Assembly: GCA_944325515.1 (NCBI GenBank)
Contig: CALVAO010000001.1
Location: 185,608 to 249,607, forward strand
Direction of reading: 5' to 3'
Source of the DNA: Candidatus Gastranaerophilales bacterium
GTDB taxonomy: Bacteria > Cyanobacteriota > Vampirovibrionia > Gastranaerophilales > Gastranaerophilaceae
Length of the DNA: 64,000 nucleotides
The notes beneath the pieces were generated by a model. The model did no database searches. It was given only the letters and a program-made list of their open reading frames with translations, and was not told the origin of the DNA. The position numbers and the translations under genes are program-made. This document shows, piece by piece, positions 55,601 through 64,000 of this stretch; positions within the stretch are counted from its first letter, which is position 1, and each line of letters opens with the position of its first letter.

Positions 55601-58600
55601 TATTGTAGGAAGAATTTATCAGCCAAGAGTTAATGCAACAATATCTGATTCTGGATTTACGGGAAGCATTCGTACAACAAGAAGCGGTCATCATGGCATT
55701 GCAGGTATAGTTGGGAATTATTGCGTAGAAGCTGATGCAGATAAAGCATCATATGTGACAATTAAAAATACCTATTCAGACGCAGCGCTATCTGATACAG
55801 CATATAGCGGAGCAAGGAACTCTGGAATTATTAATATAACAGGGGACTATGCAACGCGACCAACGGTCTTTAATAGTAATATTAGTTTAATAGATAATTA
55901 TTACTCGGGGTCCTATAATTCTTATTTGCTTATTGATAGTCAATTCGCTACCGTATCAACAAGCAATGTTCAAGGAAATGTAAGTGTTTCTCAGTTTGCA
56001 ACTATAGCGGCACAGAGAGGGTTTAGTCCTGTTGATTGGGATTATGCGTCGGGGTTGACTACGAATACTTTTGCTGGTCCTTATCAGCTTATTGTAAAAG
56101 ACAAGAACGGGAGACAGCTTTATTCCTCCGCCAATCAGTGGGATGAAAATACAACGCTCGGCGAAGTCATGGATGTATTGAAAAAATACGGCGATGTAAC
56201 ATTGATAGACGGCGTTTTGACATTCAAAGGCACAGACGGAAACTTCATTACCGGCTTATTCGCCGAAGACCTCGGCATCGAAACCGTCGAAACCACATCC
56301 AATAAAACCGTCGGCACCACCGCCACCTCCACAGCAGCGATTAAATATATGGAAACCGTAACAGCAAGCGCTAGTACGCAGCTTGGAGAACTCGTAAATA
56401 CTCTGGTAATAGACGGCACCATTACCGCAAGCGGGGTTACAGGTACAGTTATTGGCATAAGTACTGCTCAACAACTGGAATGGCTGGCTGACATTGTAAA
56501 CCGTGGAAATGGTATGTCTGGCAAAACTTTTGTTTTGCTTAATGATATTGATATGTCCGGAATTGATGACTGGACACCTATAGGAGATTATTATCTATTC
56601 CGTGGTACTCTTGACGGGCAGGGGCATACTATCCGTAATCTCACAATAACATCTGTAAATCCATCACGCACAAATGCTAACCCAGGATATGGGCTATTCG
56701 GGTATATGAACGGTACAGTAAAGAATTTGAATCTGGATAATTTTTATTTCGATAATGATAATTATGTAGATCCAACTTGGGGAACAGCATATGGTGCTGG
56801 ATTTTTAGGTGTAACAATAGATAGTCAATATGCGGCTAATATTGAGAATGTTTCTGTTACAAATTCCAGAGCAACAGGCACGGTCGCAGGGTTAATTCAT
56901 TCAGTACAAGGCGGTACTACAATAAGAAATTGTTCAACCTCATTTACTTTGACAGCTCCGGACGATGGTAATGTTTATCTGGCAGGCGGTATTGTAAATA
57001 GTATCAGCACTTATACAAATAATTCTACGGTTCTTATTAGCGGTTGCTCAAGTGATTTTACAGCATCTGGTTCTTATTATTATGCAGGAGGTATCGCTGG
57101 TTCATTTACGAATCTAACCAATAATTTTGTAACAATAGAAGATTGTTATTTTGAGGGTTCGCTGAAAACATCAAGAGATCACTATCTGGGAGTCGGCGGC
57201 ATAATCGGGAATTATAATGCCGGTAAAAATGATTGTACAGGAACATTAAATATAAATAGAGTATTTTCGAATGCTACATTATCTGCAAGCAATCCAACTC
57301 AGAACGTCAACGGTATAATAGGCGGTACAGATAGAGATTGGGGTGCAGAAGACCCGTGGACAGGAACGTCAAGATATACAATCAATATAAATGGCGCTTA
57401 TTATCGTAACAACTATGACGCTTATTACCTTTCAAACAGCTATGCAACTGTTAACGCAAACTATGTCGGAAGGCTTGCTGATAGTGATGATCTTCTTCAG
57501 ACTCCTGCGGCTGCAGGATTTAGTCCTGATAAATGGGATTTAAGGAGTAGCTGTTTACATCTGGGTTCTTACATAGATTATTCAAATCCTTATGTTCTTT
57601 TTGTTGCTACTGATGATTATTCAATAGATAGTACCTATACTTTTAATGAAAACACTACTCTTGCAAGTATTGTATCAAGGCTTCAAGCTGACGGATATGA
57701 TGTAACATTAGAAAATGGTACGCTAAAACTAAATGATGAATTTTACTTTCTTGGTGGTCCTTTAGCCGAATATCTCGGTATCGGTACGGATGTAACTATT
57801 GATACAATACAAAATTCTTTATTTTCAACAGCAGTGATATCAAGTACTTTGACATCTAACTCTACATTAGATCAAGTATATTTGTTGTCTACTGGCTTGG
57901 GTATTGCCGGTAATCCACAAGACCATTCATATGAAATATCTGTTTATAAGGATGGTTCAAGCCATGATATTACCGTTTCAGGTGCTGATACTTTAGATGA
58001 TTTGTTTACACAATTAGCTGCATATGGAGTACAAGGACATGTTGTTGACGGACGTGTTCAAATTGATATCTTAGAGCCTAATGTAGAGGTGTATGAAATG
58101 GATAGTGGTTTATGGACAGCTTTAAAATTTAATGATCCAAGTTTCCAAAATTCTTATAACGTCGATAACACATATTCCGGACCGGTTACGGCATATGAGG
58201 AAACTAATGCCAACAGGGAAGCTACATTAAGAGAGCTTGGAATGACTTCAAATCAGTATATATATGTTAGACAAAACGGTGTAAGTACTACTGTAACTTT
58301 GAGAGCAGATTCTACTTTAGCAGATATGTTTAGTCAACTTGCTCAATATGGTATAACGGGTAATGTAAACAGTTCTAACGGAAGAATAACCCTTACCGGT
58401 TCTGAAGATGCGTATATAACTAGTATGTCAACAACTTTAAGAGATAAAATGAAATTGCAAGCTGTTGGAAATGGTTATACATATATATCCGGAGTTCAAA
58501 CCTCTGTAACCAATACCGAGTCGGATGAGTTGGGCAGTTCTAAGCTTGTTACGGCTGATGCCTCAACAACCTGGACAGATTTGGGCTTTGCGAAAAATGC

Positions 58601-61600
58601 GGCTTTGACTATAGGCGTAACAGCATCAGATGGCAGTGTACATAATATAATTCTTGATACAGATTTGAGCTTTGCAGACTTATTTAATGAATTGAATGGG
58701 TATGGTATCAATGCGAGTATAGAAAACGGTTCCGTAACAATATCCGGAACTGATGGAGCTTATATTCATAATGATGTCACTATACAGTATGTCTTTTGGC
58801 TCGCATTTAGATTAGGATTAGGAACTCCAAGTTTTACTACCACCACTGTCGACACAACCTACACCAATGATGAGTCGGATTATTTTGAATCGACGATTAA
58901 GGGTGAGTTGACGACGTCAACATTGTTCTCAGAACTCAATGTCGGAGCGGACGGGTATGTGACGGTTAATTCTGACGGCACGCAGTATATTGTGACTGTT
59001 ACACCGGATATGAGTGTGGATGATTTGATTTCTACCCTTGCTGGCTTCGGTATCTCCGGCTCTGTTCATGACGGCAAAATTTCTTTTGTCGGTACAGAGA
59101 ATGCATATATAAAAGGTATGAGCACCAATATAATGAATGCTCTGGCGCTGAGAGTCGGTGAAAATTATACATATAAGTCAGAATCGCAAGTAACAACCGT
59201 CACAACATCTAACGAGCTGGAAGAAACCAAAACATACACAATGACAACATCAACAACACTTGGAGAGCTTGCAAAATCTGCAGGAGGAGGGTATCATTTT
59301 GCCTATCCAATAACTGTTGTTTCAAATGGAGTGGAACATACTGTTACTGTTACGCATGATACAACTATTGATGATATGATTTCCACTCTAGCCGGCTATG
59401 GAATATCCGGCTCTGTAAGGGATGGAAAACTTACATTCAGCGCAGATGTTGGTTCTTACATAAAAGATTTACCGCAAAGACTTCAAGACTTGCTCAAGCT
59501 TACTTCCGGTGAAGGTAACAGCTGGACAACGGTCGAAGGCGCAACATGGGTTAACTCCGATTCCAATGATTTGAGCGTCGAAAAAGACGATATGATACTA
59601 ACCGGTGATACTGTTTTATCTACAATCGACGGATTTAAAGGCGGGAACTTGATTGTACACCAGACAGACGGAAAATTTGTAACTATTAACGTTGATGCAA
59701 CCGGAACTCTTGATGATTTCTTTGATAAAATCGCAGACTATGGTCTTGTCGGTTCTGTTGATTCAGAAGGCAGAGTTACAATCACAGGTGTCGGAAACGT
59801 TTATCTGCAGGCAGCAACAGGCGGAAGCAATATCTTAACCTCATTAAATATGAGCAATGTTATCTATAACGTTCAGACAATACGCTCTAACTCAACATCA
59901 GACACTTTGAGCCATACAATTCAAGTTGCAGCATCCGGCTCAACAACACTTGATGACCTTGCTTTATCTTCCGGTGATGAAATAACTTTCAACGGCTCCG
60001 GAAACGTCAGCCTTGTGCTTGAAACAACTTCTGATGCCGGAAATCAGCATATAACATTGACTTTCTCAAGAACGGATTCTCTGTATGATGTAATCGACAG
60101 GCTTGCAGAATTCGGTATTAATGCGTCAGTCGATGCGATGGGAAGATTCAGTGTTACAGCGCCGACGCTTACAGACTTTGATATTTCCGGAGAACTCGGC
60201 ACCTTCTTGATGGGAGCTTATCACAAAGAGTACGGCGAAGATACAACCTACAATGTTTCTACAAATCTTGTACAGGAAACCATTGTTAATATGAAAGATT
60301 CTGACCTGTTAAGCCAGTTCGGAGTTAAAGGCGGAAACATATTGATTACGCAGCAGGGCGTAAATTATACCGTAAATGTCGATATGACAAAGATTCAAAC
60401 AGTCGGCGATTTCAGAAATCTGCTTTCTCAATACGGATTTACGACAAGTATTGATGATCAAGGCAGACTATCGGTTTCCGGTATCGGAGAAAGCTATCTT
60501 ACAACTATTTCCGGCGGATCAAATATTCTTGATGTATTCGGACTTACAGACTGGACGCTGGGCGAAGTTACGCAGCAGAGCGACCATTTAACGGATACGG
60601 AAGTTCTGGTTCATGCGGTTTCTATGAAAGATAAGATTTCCGAACTGACAAATGCTGCCGGAAATAACCTCGGAATTACTGCAGGACAAATATATGTTTA
60701 TCAAGACGGTACAAGAAGCACTATAAATATTGATACTAACGATACTTTGGAAACTCTTGCCGCAAAACTTTCTCAATACGGAATTTCTATCGGAATTTCG
60801 CAGGAAGGAAGATTGTACTTTGATGGTAATAATGACAGCTATCTGACTACTGACGGCTTAAGTTCCGCCACTGCTTCAAATATCTTAGAAAAAATCGGTA
60901 TTGCCGGCAATTGGGAAACAAGATACGATTCTACAAGTGCAATTCTTGATTATACGGAAAAAGTTAACAATGTAGTTACGGGTTCTACTAAGTTGAGCGA
61001 CCTGCAGGACGCTTCCGGAAACAACCTCGGAATTACTGAAGGTACGTATTATGTTTATTCAAACGGGGTTAGAAATACCGAAACAATTACGGCAGATATG
61101 ACTGTTAATGATTTGATGGCAACACTTGCTTATTACGGGCTTGTTGCTGATATCGACGAAAACGGCTCAATCTCTGTCGGTGCTTATAACAATACTTATC
61201 TTGCAACATCAGCGCTTGCAGGACAAAATTCTAACATTGTGTCCACTCTGTTTGCTGAATGGGATTTTGTTAATATTTATACATCTAACGGGCTTGATGT
61301 TCCGCAGGATGTTATTGAAGCAATTGACAGAGATACAAAACTCGCTGATATTAATGAAGGCGTTTATCAAGACGGCTATATTACTGTTATAAAAGACGGT
61401 GTTCAGACTAATATCTCGCTTGCTGCGGATGATACTGTAGGAACTTTGATGGATGAACTTGCTCTTTATGGATTTGAATCTGTAATTAATGAAGACGGGC
61501 AGTTGATTATTAAGAATACAGGAAACAGCTTGCTTCAAAATTATGTCGGACCGGATAAAGCTTCAAATGTACTTGATTTACTCGGCATTGGGCTTAATGA

Positions 61601-63752
61601 CTGGATTAATACGGATTCTTATAAGAGCGATACAATACAGGTTATAGAAACTACTAATGAAGATGTTTCTGCAACACGTGATACGCTGCTTTCAGCTCTT
61701 GGAGTTTCTACAGGTGAATATTATGTCTATAATAACGGAGTTAAGTACACAGCGCTCATATCTTCCGATGAAACTTTAGGTTCATTTATGGATACACTTG
61801 CAAGCTTCGGTTTGAAAACCAGTCTTGTCGAAGGTCCTAACGGCTCTGTACTTACCGTTGTCGGTGAAGGTAATTCTTATATTGCAAAATCTACAAGTAC
61901 AACAAACGCTTCTAATGTTGTAGATGTATTGTTTAACAATGCACAGCCTTCTGAAAAATACGAGTACAAAGGCTTAGAACAGACTTCCGAAATCGTAACA
62001 ACTTATTCTGCGGCAACGGAAGATACGCTTGTAAGCTATTTCGATAACGGTTTATTGCTGGCTGAAGGTGATTTGTCCGTAACAGTTAACGGTCAGACAA
62101 GTATTATAAAAATTGATAAAGATGAAACATTCGGTTCATTGCTCCAGAAGTTCCGCGATTTAGGACTTGAAGCTACTATGAATAACGGTCAAATCATGAT
62201 TCAAAGCGGTTTTGATACGTTTACTATAAATACGGACGGAACGACTTCTAATCTGCAGGCAACTGCCGGACTTGTTTATCACGACGATTTAGGCGGTTAT
62301 GCGGCAAGTAATGATACTGTTAAAGCTACAACTACAAATATTGAAGAAAAAACGCTTTCTGTTTCAAATTATGCAGATTTATCTACTCAAATGGGATTGC
62401 TTAATATCTCTGACGGTTCGTTGACTGTTTATAGAGATGGCGAAAAAGCAACTATTCAAATTAATTCAAATGAAACTTTCGGTGATTTGAGAACAAGACT
62501 TTCTACTGCATTCTCTGATTTGGAATTGTCTTTTGAAAACGGGTATTTGTCTATATATTCTAAAGACGGAAGAGCGGTCGAAGTCGGTTCAACTACTGAT
62601 ACAAGCAACTTCTCTGCAATAACAGGTATTTCTAAGCAGGAAGACGGCACCTCAAAGAGCGCAAGAGAACTGTACAGAGTTAATGCAGATTCAGTTATCA
62701 CAAACTCCGGTCTCTTCAGAAGAGGAAACGTTACTGAAGGTACTTTCTATGTCGGTGATGCAATGTTTACAATTACCGATACGACAACACTTGCGAACTT
62801 GATTTCTCAAATAAACTCAAGTGATGAAGCTAATGCTACAGCTTACTGGGATAGTATAGACGGAAAATTTGTTATAAAATCCAGAACAACAGGCGCAGCA
62901 TTGGTTAATATAGAAGCCGGAACAAGTAACTTTACCGATATAATGGGTTATACAAAATCTGAATGGAATGCTGACGGCAGCCTTGATGTTACCAGAATGA
63001 ATGTTGATACTCAAGAAATCGGTGATAATGCAAAGGTTACAATAAACGGTACGTCTTATACTTCTACATCTAATACTATTACAAGCGATGTTTCAAGAAT
63101 AAAAGGCTTAACAATTAATCTGAAAGGCTTAACTGAAGGTTCTGCGGTTACTTTAACAGTTGAACGTGATAAAGAAACGCTTGCAAATGCTGTATCAGAT
63201 GTTGTTGATTCTTATAATGAATTGATGAAAAATGTTGATGAATCTATTGCAATAGGCGGTGATTTACACGATGAAACGACATTAAAACTCATCAGAAACC
63301 AGTTAAGAAATATTATGACAAGTTCTGATATAGGTACTACTATATTCAGAAATCTTGATGCGATAGGTATTTCCGTAGATTCTGCAAGCGCAAATAATAT
63401 TTCTACAACAACTGAAAGTATTATAAACCTGACTTTTGACAAAGATAAATTTATTCAAGCATACGAAGCGGATGAAGATGCTGTAAAAGATTTATTAATC
63501 GGCGGTGACAATAATACCGGTATATTCACAAAAGCAGAAGAATTAATTGAATCTGCACTCCAGTCTGTAACCGGCTATTTTGCCTCTGCAGATAAGTCTT
63601 TTGATAGAGAAATTGAACGTTTAGATGATAAAATAACCAAAGCAAATAAAGAAGTTGAAAGATACAGGGAACGTCTTGAAGCTAAATTCGCAGCCATGGA
63701 TTTGTTAATCGCCCAAATGCAGCAACAATACAGTACTTTCTTGACTACGTAG
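49650..63752 (+). CDS. Giant FliD-like flagellar filament cap with GLUG adhesin-type insertions
   Basis: 4700 residues, against about 400-1000 for most FliD proteins. The GTG start has AGGAAC upstream. The N-terminal FliD domain begins SFSGLASGLDTSSWVESL, as in hook-associated protein 2. FliD_C fills about 4440-4700, ending in the helical EIERLDDKITKANKEV / AAMDLLIAQMQQQYST. Between them I count about 28 units of 55-75 residues with a shared pattern (T-L-x-D-L-G, G-x-I-x-V, T-I-x-D-L-x-x-x-L, Y-G-I, D-G-x-x-x-I-x-G), resembling the flagellin hook-IN motif. Units 11-13 are each split by a GLUG-like beta-helix module (about residues 1265-1635, 1755-2145, 2265-2630) with GTFDGQGHTISNL-type and GGIVG motifs. 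A cap plus adhesin seems likely; filament-tip location is inferred. Confidence 0.85.
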   Translation: MTISFSGLASGLDTSSWVESLVALKQAKVETLEEEKENVMSLQETLNSIKSFFSSFRSMLEKVTDAKFGVASMDLFAQNLATSSNLDVLTASATTEAEEGTYDVLVDQLASETQAVSNYSYMTTIIQTTTATGDSKLINLGVKAGNIGVNVNGVERGITITENDTISTFIEKLKNIGVEASYNEETGIFSINVDDNDINDIDGTGIVAALHLEGVNEGYTSNSLQTSKTDTVFSAATEDTLLSELGVNAGVITVEANDTAYNITIYNTSTLGTFISDLRGCNIDASLDENGIFTITDAEITSEGATNILDALGLTADVSEKSQITGDLTHQTVITQVTAATSSTLLRDIGDGTTISNGQTVIVKNSNNEYTTITVGTTTTIGELLAEMSNAGLYAAINSDGTVEITGGTITGGTFDAVGALGLEKEPYSAMVTGNALTETVEVRNPVTLQTRLVDDLKVTEGYLEVTDADGDKEYLKIYSGQTIADLMTDLANYGLSTDLDEETGVLSITGGAFKTLTDADVQALVNDGTIRETDSRYIHGTNLLECLYGAGTISTDHITVASTYSKTQALSHSVINTINASLTTTLGDLGLNNGTAVFDVRGEKRTINVTTGMTIEDLMDALANQGIASSWDNEHSKIMIENSTLTGGTSNLADVLNLTETISGKYVTSDQLYARETITIDATRDTVLADYGITNSMSTADRTVNLYHSDGTLADSMVVGEGTTIGNLLDFINAQSDISASLQNGILTIHNGYIENAALEASMGLETSNKSSYVLGNQMTVTTTAAVTGETTLGSIIATLGTQNEVAGGYTLNFNGTNLAVSANTTLNELINMIYDNGGTAALDHTGRLSINGGTLTGTVAEALGIKSVTHTSSVSASGETLYTEEEVYADRDTTLGDLGINNSSYIIRDNLGNALNTINVSGTTTIGTFLDTLKANGIEGVIANGVISLESLEGKYITGALADALGIAVNSTTEVVNTTQSSTAAVTHTGTVTADITTTLGEIGAVTAGGGEKLLIYNSDQVCIATISSLTTSSTIGDMFDVLGAYGIQGSIINGVISLYSESGSYAAGEIMDNLGITVESGINKTFTIGQTITSSDAVLYDKNVAATEDTKILSFLDSYTTADTVVNIMTNITTAMGTQSTQIGTLTISATMTFADLFDALAMYGIQGSMEDGVMKLVSTFTSTGSQQMWNTVTFSSKLTNALGLTTTRTVTSSTTGATSTSTTAITYTTVEEMTADTKLGDIYGTYKIDCTMTVYSASPFGSIISISTAQELQYLANLVNSGNAMTGKTFVLTDDIDLSGISDWESIGASGYFNGTFDGQGHTISHLRQSLNKGTAEYGGLFGRASDSSVIKNVNLYTVSIQSGSSQASNDIDYVGAVVGYSSGSVSGVNVTNLITDIRGSAYFGGIAGFGRFISNSSVQGNIDSYITNADYAQTLVVGGIVGLWKASNSTINRCNADVDLHPFFSSPAYLSAQKVGGLVGLISTSNASIYTISNSSFTGDVYSQGDSLGSIVGELEYTGTGTAPAITLNIQNSVDHTRDYSGAVANLGYAMLGAQTNLSSSVNINVTNSFSDASHGSTSSDQKDFICTGPATVNLTNSGYKNGGSLYQAMVDSGYDMSMWDADGNVITSGGRYHMAVYDKDGNQLTSVEFSDETTIEDIMNALRPYGNVSLTNGVLSFTGTDGNLMVGGLAEALGIGVVKQISTVTVGTTVTSTAAITYTEVTTATRDTQIGDIITTYKIDGTITASGVTGTIIGISTAQELEWLADIVNRGNSMMGKTFVLTNNIDMSGITDWTPIGEIGTSSGSDLYSTTRVFAGTFDGQGHTISNLTMTSANPSRTDSLKTSGLFGCVANATIKNVNLNNFHINTDANFDISAGFLVARTNWGNNTISGITVANSSASCSVGGVVGQCYANTNISDCFTQFTVNTPNNDGIYLVGGITAEIRNWFTGWAHNNTLTVNITGSSSSFNASGSFYTAGGIVGRIYQPRVNATISDSGFTGSIRTTRSGHHGIAGIVGNYCVEADADKASYVTIKNTYSDAALSDTAYSGARNSGIINITGDYATRPTVFNSNISLIDNYYSGSYNSYLLIDSQFATVSTSNVQGNVSVSQFATIAAQRGFSPVDWDYASGLTTNTFAGPYQLIVKDKNGRQLYSSANQWDENTTLGEVMDVLKKYGDVTLIDGVLTFKGTDGNFITGLFAEDLGIETVETTSNKTVGTTATSTAAIKYMETVTASASTQLGELVNTLVIDGTITASGVTGTVIGISTAQQLEWLADIVNRGNGMSGKTFVLLNDIDMSGIDDWTPIGDYYLFRGTLDGQGHTIRNLTITSVNPSRTNANPGYGLFGYMNGTVKNLNLDNFYFDNDNYVDPTWGTAYGAGFLGVTIDSQYAANIENVSVTNSRATGTVAGLIHSVQGGTTIRNCSTSFTLTAPDDGNVYLAGGIVNSISTYTNNSTVLISGCSSDFTASGSYYYAGGIAGSFTNLTNNFVTIEDCYFEGSLKTSRDHYLGVGGIIGNYNAGKNDCTGTLNINRVFSNATLSASNPTQNVNGIIGGTDRDWGAEDPWTGTSRYTININGAYYRNNYDAYYLSNSYATVNANYVGRLADSDDLLQTPAAAGFSPDKWDLRSSCLHLGSYIDYSNPYVLFVATDDYSIDSTYTFNENTTLASIVSRLQADGYDVTLENGTLKLNDEFYFLGGPLAEYLGIGTDVTIDTIQNSLFSTAVISSTLTSNSTLDQVYLLSTGLGIAGNPQDHSYEISVYKDGSSHDITVSGADTLDDLFTQLAAYGVQGHVVDGRVQIDILEPNVEVYEMDSGLWTALKFNDPSFQNSYNVDNTYSGPVTAYEETNANREATLRELGMTSNQYIYVRQNGVSTTVTLRADSTLADMFSQLAQYGITGNVNSSNGRITLTGSEDAYITSMSTTLRDKMKLQAVGNGYTYISGVQTSVTNTESDELGSSKLVTADASTTWTDLGFAKNAALTIGVTASDGSVHNIILDTDLSFADLFNELNGYGINASIENGSVTISGTDGAYIHNDVTIQYVFWLAFRLGLGTPSFTTTTVDTTYTNDESDYFESTIKGELTTSTLFSELNVGADGYVTVNSDGTQYIVTVTPDMSVDDLISTLAGFGISGSVHDGKISFVGTENAYIKGMSTNIMNALALRVGENYTYKSESQVTTVTTSNELEETKTYTMTTSTTLGELAKSAGGGYHFAYPITVVSNGVEHTVTVTHDTTIDDMISTLAGYGISGSVRDGKLTFSADVGSYIKDLPQRLQDLLKLTSGEGNSWTTVEGATWVNSDSNDLSVEKDDMILTGDTVLSTIDGFKGGNLIVHQTDGKFVTINVDATGTLDDFFDKIADYGLVGSVDSEGRVTITGVGNVYLQAATGGSNILTSLNMSNVIYNVQTIRSNSTSDTLSHTIQVAASGSTTLDDLALSSGDEITFNGSGNVSLVLETTSDAGNQHITLTFSRTDSLYDVIDRLAEFGINASVDAMGRFSVTAPTLTDFDISGELGTFLMGAYHKEYGEDTTYNVSTNLVQETIVNMKDSDLLSQFGVKGGNILITQQGVNYTVNVDMTKIQTVGDFRNLLSQYGFTTSIDDQGRLSVSGIGESYLTTISGGSNILDVFGLTDWTLGEVTQQSDHLTDTEVLVHAVSMKDKISELTNAAGNNLGITAGQIYVYQDGTRSTINIDTNDTLETLAAKLSQYGISIGISQEGRLYFDGNNDSYLTTDGLSSATASNILEKIGIAGNWETRYDSTSAILDYTEKVNNVVTGSTKLSDLQDASGNNLGITEGTYYVYSNGVRNTETITADMTVNDLMATLAYYGLVADIDENGSISVGAYNNTYLATSALAGQNSNIVSTLFAEWDFVNIYTSNGLDVPQDVIEAIDRDTKLADINEGVYQDGYITVIKDGVQTNISLAADDTVGTLMDELALYGFESVINEDGQLIIKNTGNSLLQNYVGPDKASNVLDLLGIGLNDWINTDSYKSDTIQVIETTNEDVSATRDTLLSALGVSTGEYYVYNNGVKYTALISSDETLGSFMDTLASFGLKTSLVEGPNGSVLTVVGEGNSYIAKSTSTTNASNVVDVLFNNAQPSEKYEYKGLEQTSEIVTTYSAATEDTLVSYFDNGLLLAEGDLSVTVNGQTSIIKIDKDETFGSLLQKFRDLGLEATMNNGQIMIQSGFDTFTINTDGTTSNLQATAGLVYHDDLGGYAASNDTVKATTTNIEEKTLSVSNYADLSTQMGLLNISDGSLTVYRDGEKATIQINSNETFGDLRTRLSTAFSDLELSFENGYLSIYSKDGRAVEVGSTTDTSNFSAITGISKQEDGTSKSARELYRVNADSVITNSGLFRRGNVTEGTFYVGDAMFTITDTTTLANLISQINSSDEANATAYWDSIDGKFVIKSRTTGAALVNIEAGTSNFTDIMGYTKSEWNADGSLDVTRMNVDTQEIGDNAKVTINGTSYTSTSNTITSDVSRIKGLTINLKGLTEGSAVTLTVERDKETLANAVSDVVDSYNELMKNVDESIAIGGDLHDETTLKLIRNQLRNIMTSSDIGTTIFRNLDAIGISVDSASANNISTTTESIINLTFDKDKFIQAYEADEDAVKDLLIGGDNNTGIFTKAEELIESALQSVTGYFASADKSFDREIERLDDKITKANKEVERYRERLEAKFAAMDLLIAQMQQQYSTFLTT
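53450..54560 (+). repeat. GLUG module 1 within the FliD-like gene
   Basis: Encodes STAQELQYLA, FVLTDDIDLS, NGTFDGQGHTIS and GGLVGLISTS: repeated N-G-T-F-D/GLFG/GGIVG steps of a beta-solenoid, inside repeat unit 11. Confidence 0.75.
54910..56080 (+). repeat. GLUG module 2 within the FliD-like gene
   Basis: Starts STAQELEWLADIVNRG, with AGTFDGQGHTISNLTM and GGVVGQCYAN; inside repeat unit 12 at the same position as module 1. Confidence 0.75.
56440..57545 (+). repeat. GLUG module 3 within the FliD-like gene
   Basis: Starts STAQQLEWLADIVNRG with RGTLDGQGHTIRNLTI and GGIVNS/GGIAGS. Its DNA start is close to module 2 (the ADIVNRG and GKTFVL parts), pointing to a fairly recent duplication. Confidence 0.75.
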
Positions 63753-64000
63753 TATTAAACTGTTTGTAAGAGCCTCTAGCGATACACTGCTGTCGGGTAA
63801 AAAATTAGCATCCTAAGGCAAAACTTAATCACGATGAATAATTAAAACTGCCAGACAATACTTGCAGTATATAATCAAAATTACAAAAAATATTAACCCC
63901 TCTCCCTAGCCCTCTCCCACAAGGGGCACTAGTGTCCAAATAAAAATATCACATAGCCACAGCCTTCAATCGAGTATTTCGCTTGAAGCATAAATGTAAT
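63753..64000. other. Downstream gap with G/C-rich repeat
   Basis: CCCCTCTCCCTAGCCCTCTC (from 63897) followed by CCCACAAGGGGC and the palindrome CACTAGTG is a dispersed intergenic-repeat style; CCCACAAGGGGC recurs at 9973. A CTTCAA..TTGAAG hairpin lies near 63965-63988. No gene. Confidence 0.5.

Noticed and set aside
53081..56474. Minus-strand Val/Thr-rich frames within the giant gene
   Set aside because: Antisense shadows of repetitive Thr/Gly/Asp codons.

Overview
The window is a low-GC bacterial chromosome segment. It is most likely from a non-photosynthetic cyanobacterial lineage of the gut (Gastranaerophilales/Melainabacteria type). Support comes from several lineage-style hypothetical proteins with a short F-[KR]-[AS] motif near the N terminus, an outer-membrane LptD/OstA-like barrel (so a Gram-negative envelope), a compact primary sigma factor directly behind dnaG, and a FliD-type flagellar cap gene. 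The taxonomic call is inference; no rRNA is present.

Layout. 1-18.1 kb is mostly housekeeping: gltX (-), a matrixin-like metalloprotease, a hypothetical, dnaX (-), an SH3/amidase_3 cell-wall hydrolase, a 1011-residue unknown protein (-), rubrerythrin (-), the dnaG-rpoD operon, a coiled-coil protein behind a near-consensus promoter, a secreted TPR-like protein (-), nagZ, a zinc-ribbon protein (-) and dut (-). Several gaps hold hairpin-rich repeats.

18.4-34.8 kb looks like an integrated mobile element. It abuts tRNA-Leu(GAG), and the C terminus of a large serine recombinase is read through the tRNA 3' end. It carries a Rep-like protein, several unknown plasmid/phage-style genes around an operator-rich divergent promoter, a small serine resolvase/invertase and a type I restriction-modification operon (hsdM, three extra genes, hsdS, a BRO-N gene, hsdR). 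At its far end are two ribbon-helix-helix-like proteins. The three extra genes encode a membrane-anchored protein, a protein with a HEPN-like Rx4H motif and a PD-(D/E)XK-like protein. Short overlaps join them to each other and to hsdS, making them the best candidate here for an undescribed defence module. HsdS carries four 12-bp ELTA/TAEL repeats of the kind known to change spacer length in EcoR124-type enzymes.

35-44.4 kb returns to chromosomal style: small lineage-specific proteins, a RhuM-Fic fusion, two homologous gene fragments, an M23 murein hydrolase next to an LptD/OstA-like protein, a class II aldolase, speE, a HIT protein and a CheR-like methyltransferase. 44.5-48.9 kb is a second restriction-modification cluster (two different cytosine-5 methyltransferases, a DUF3883-like putative endonuclease, and another nuclease-like protein).

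The final 14 kb is one open reading frame of 4700 codons. It has FliD N- and C-terminal domains separated by about 28 hook-IN-like repeat units. Three consecutive units are each split, at the same place, by a GLUG-type beta-helix/adhesin module. This giant chimeric filament cap is the most striking object in the window.
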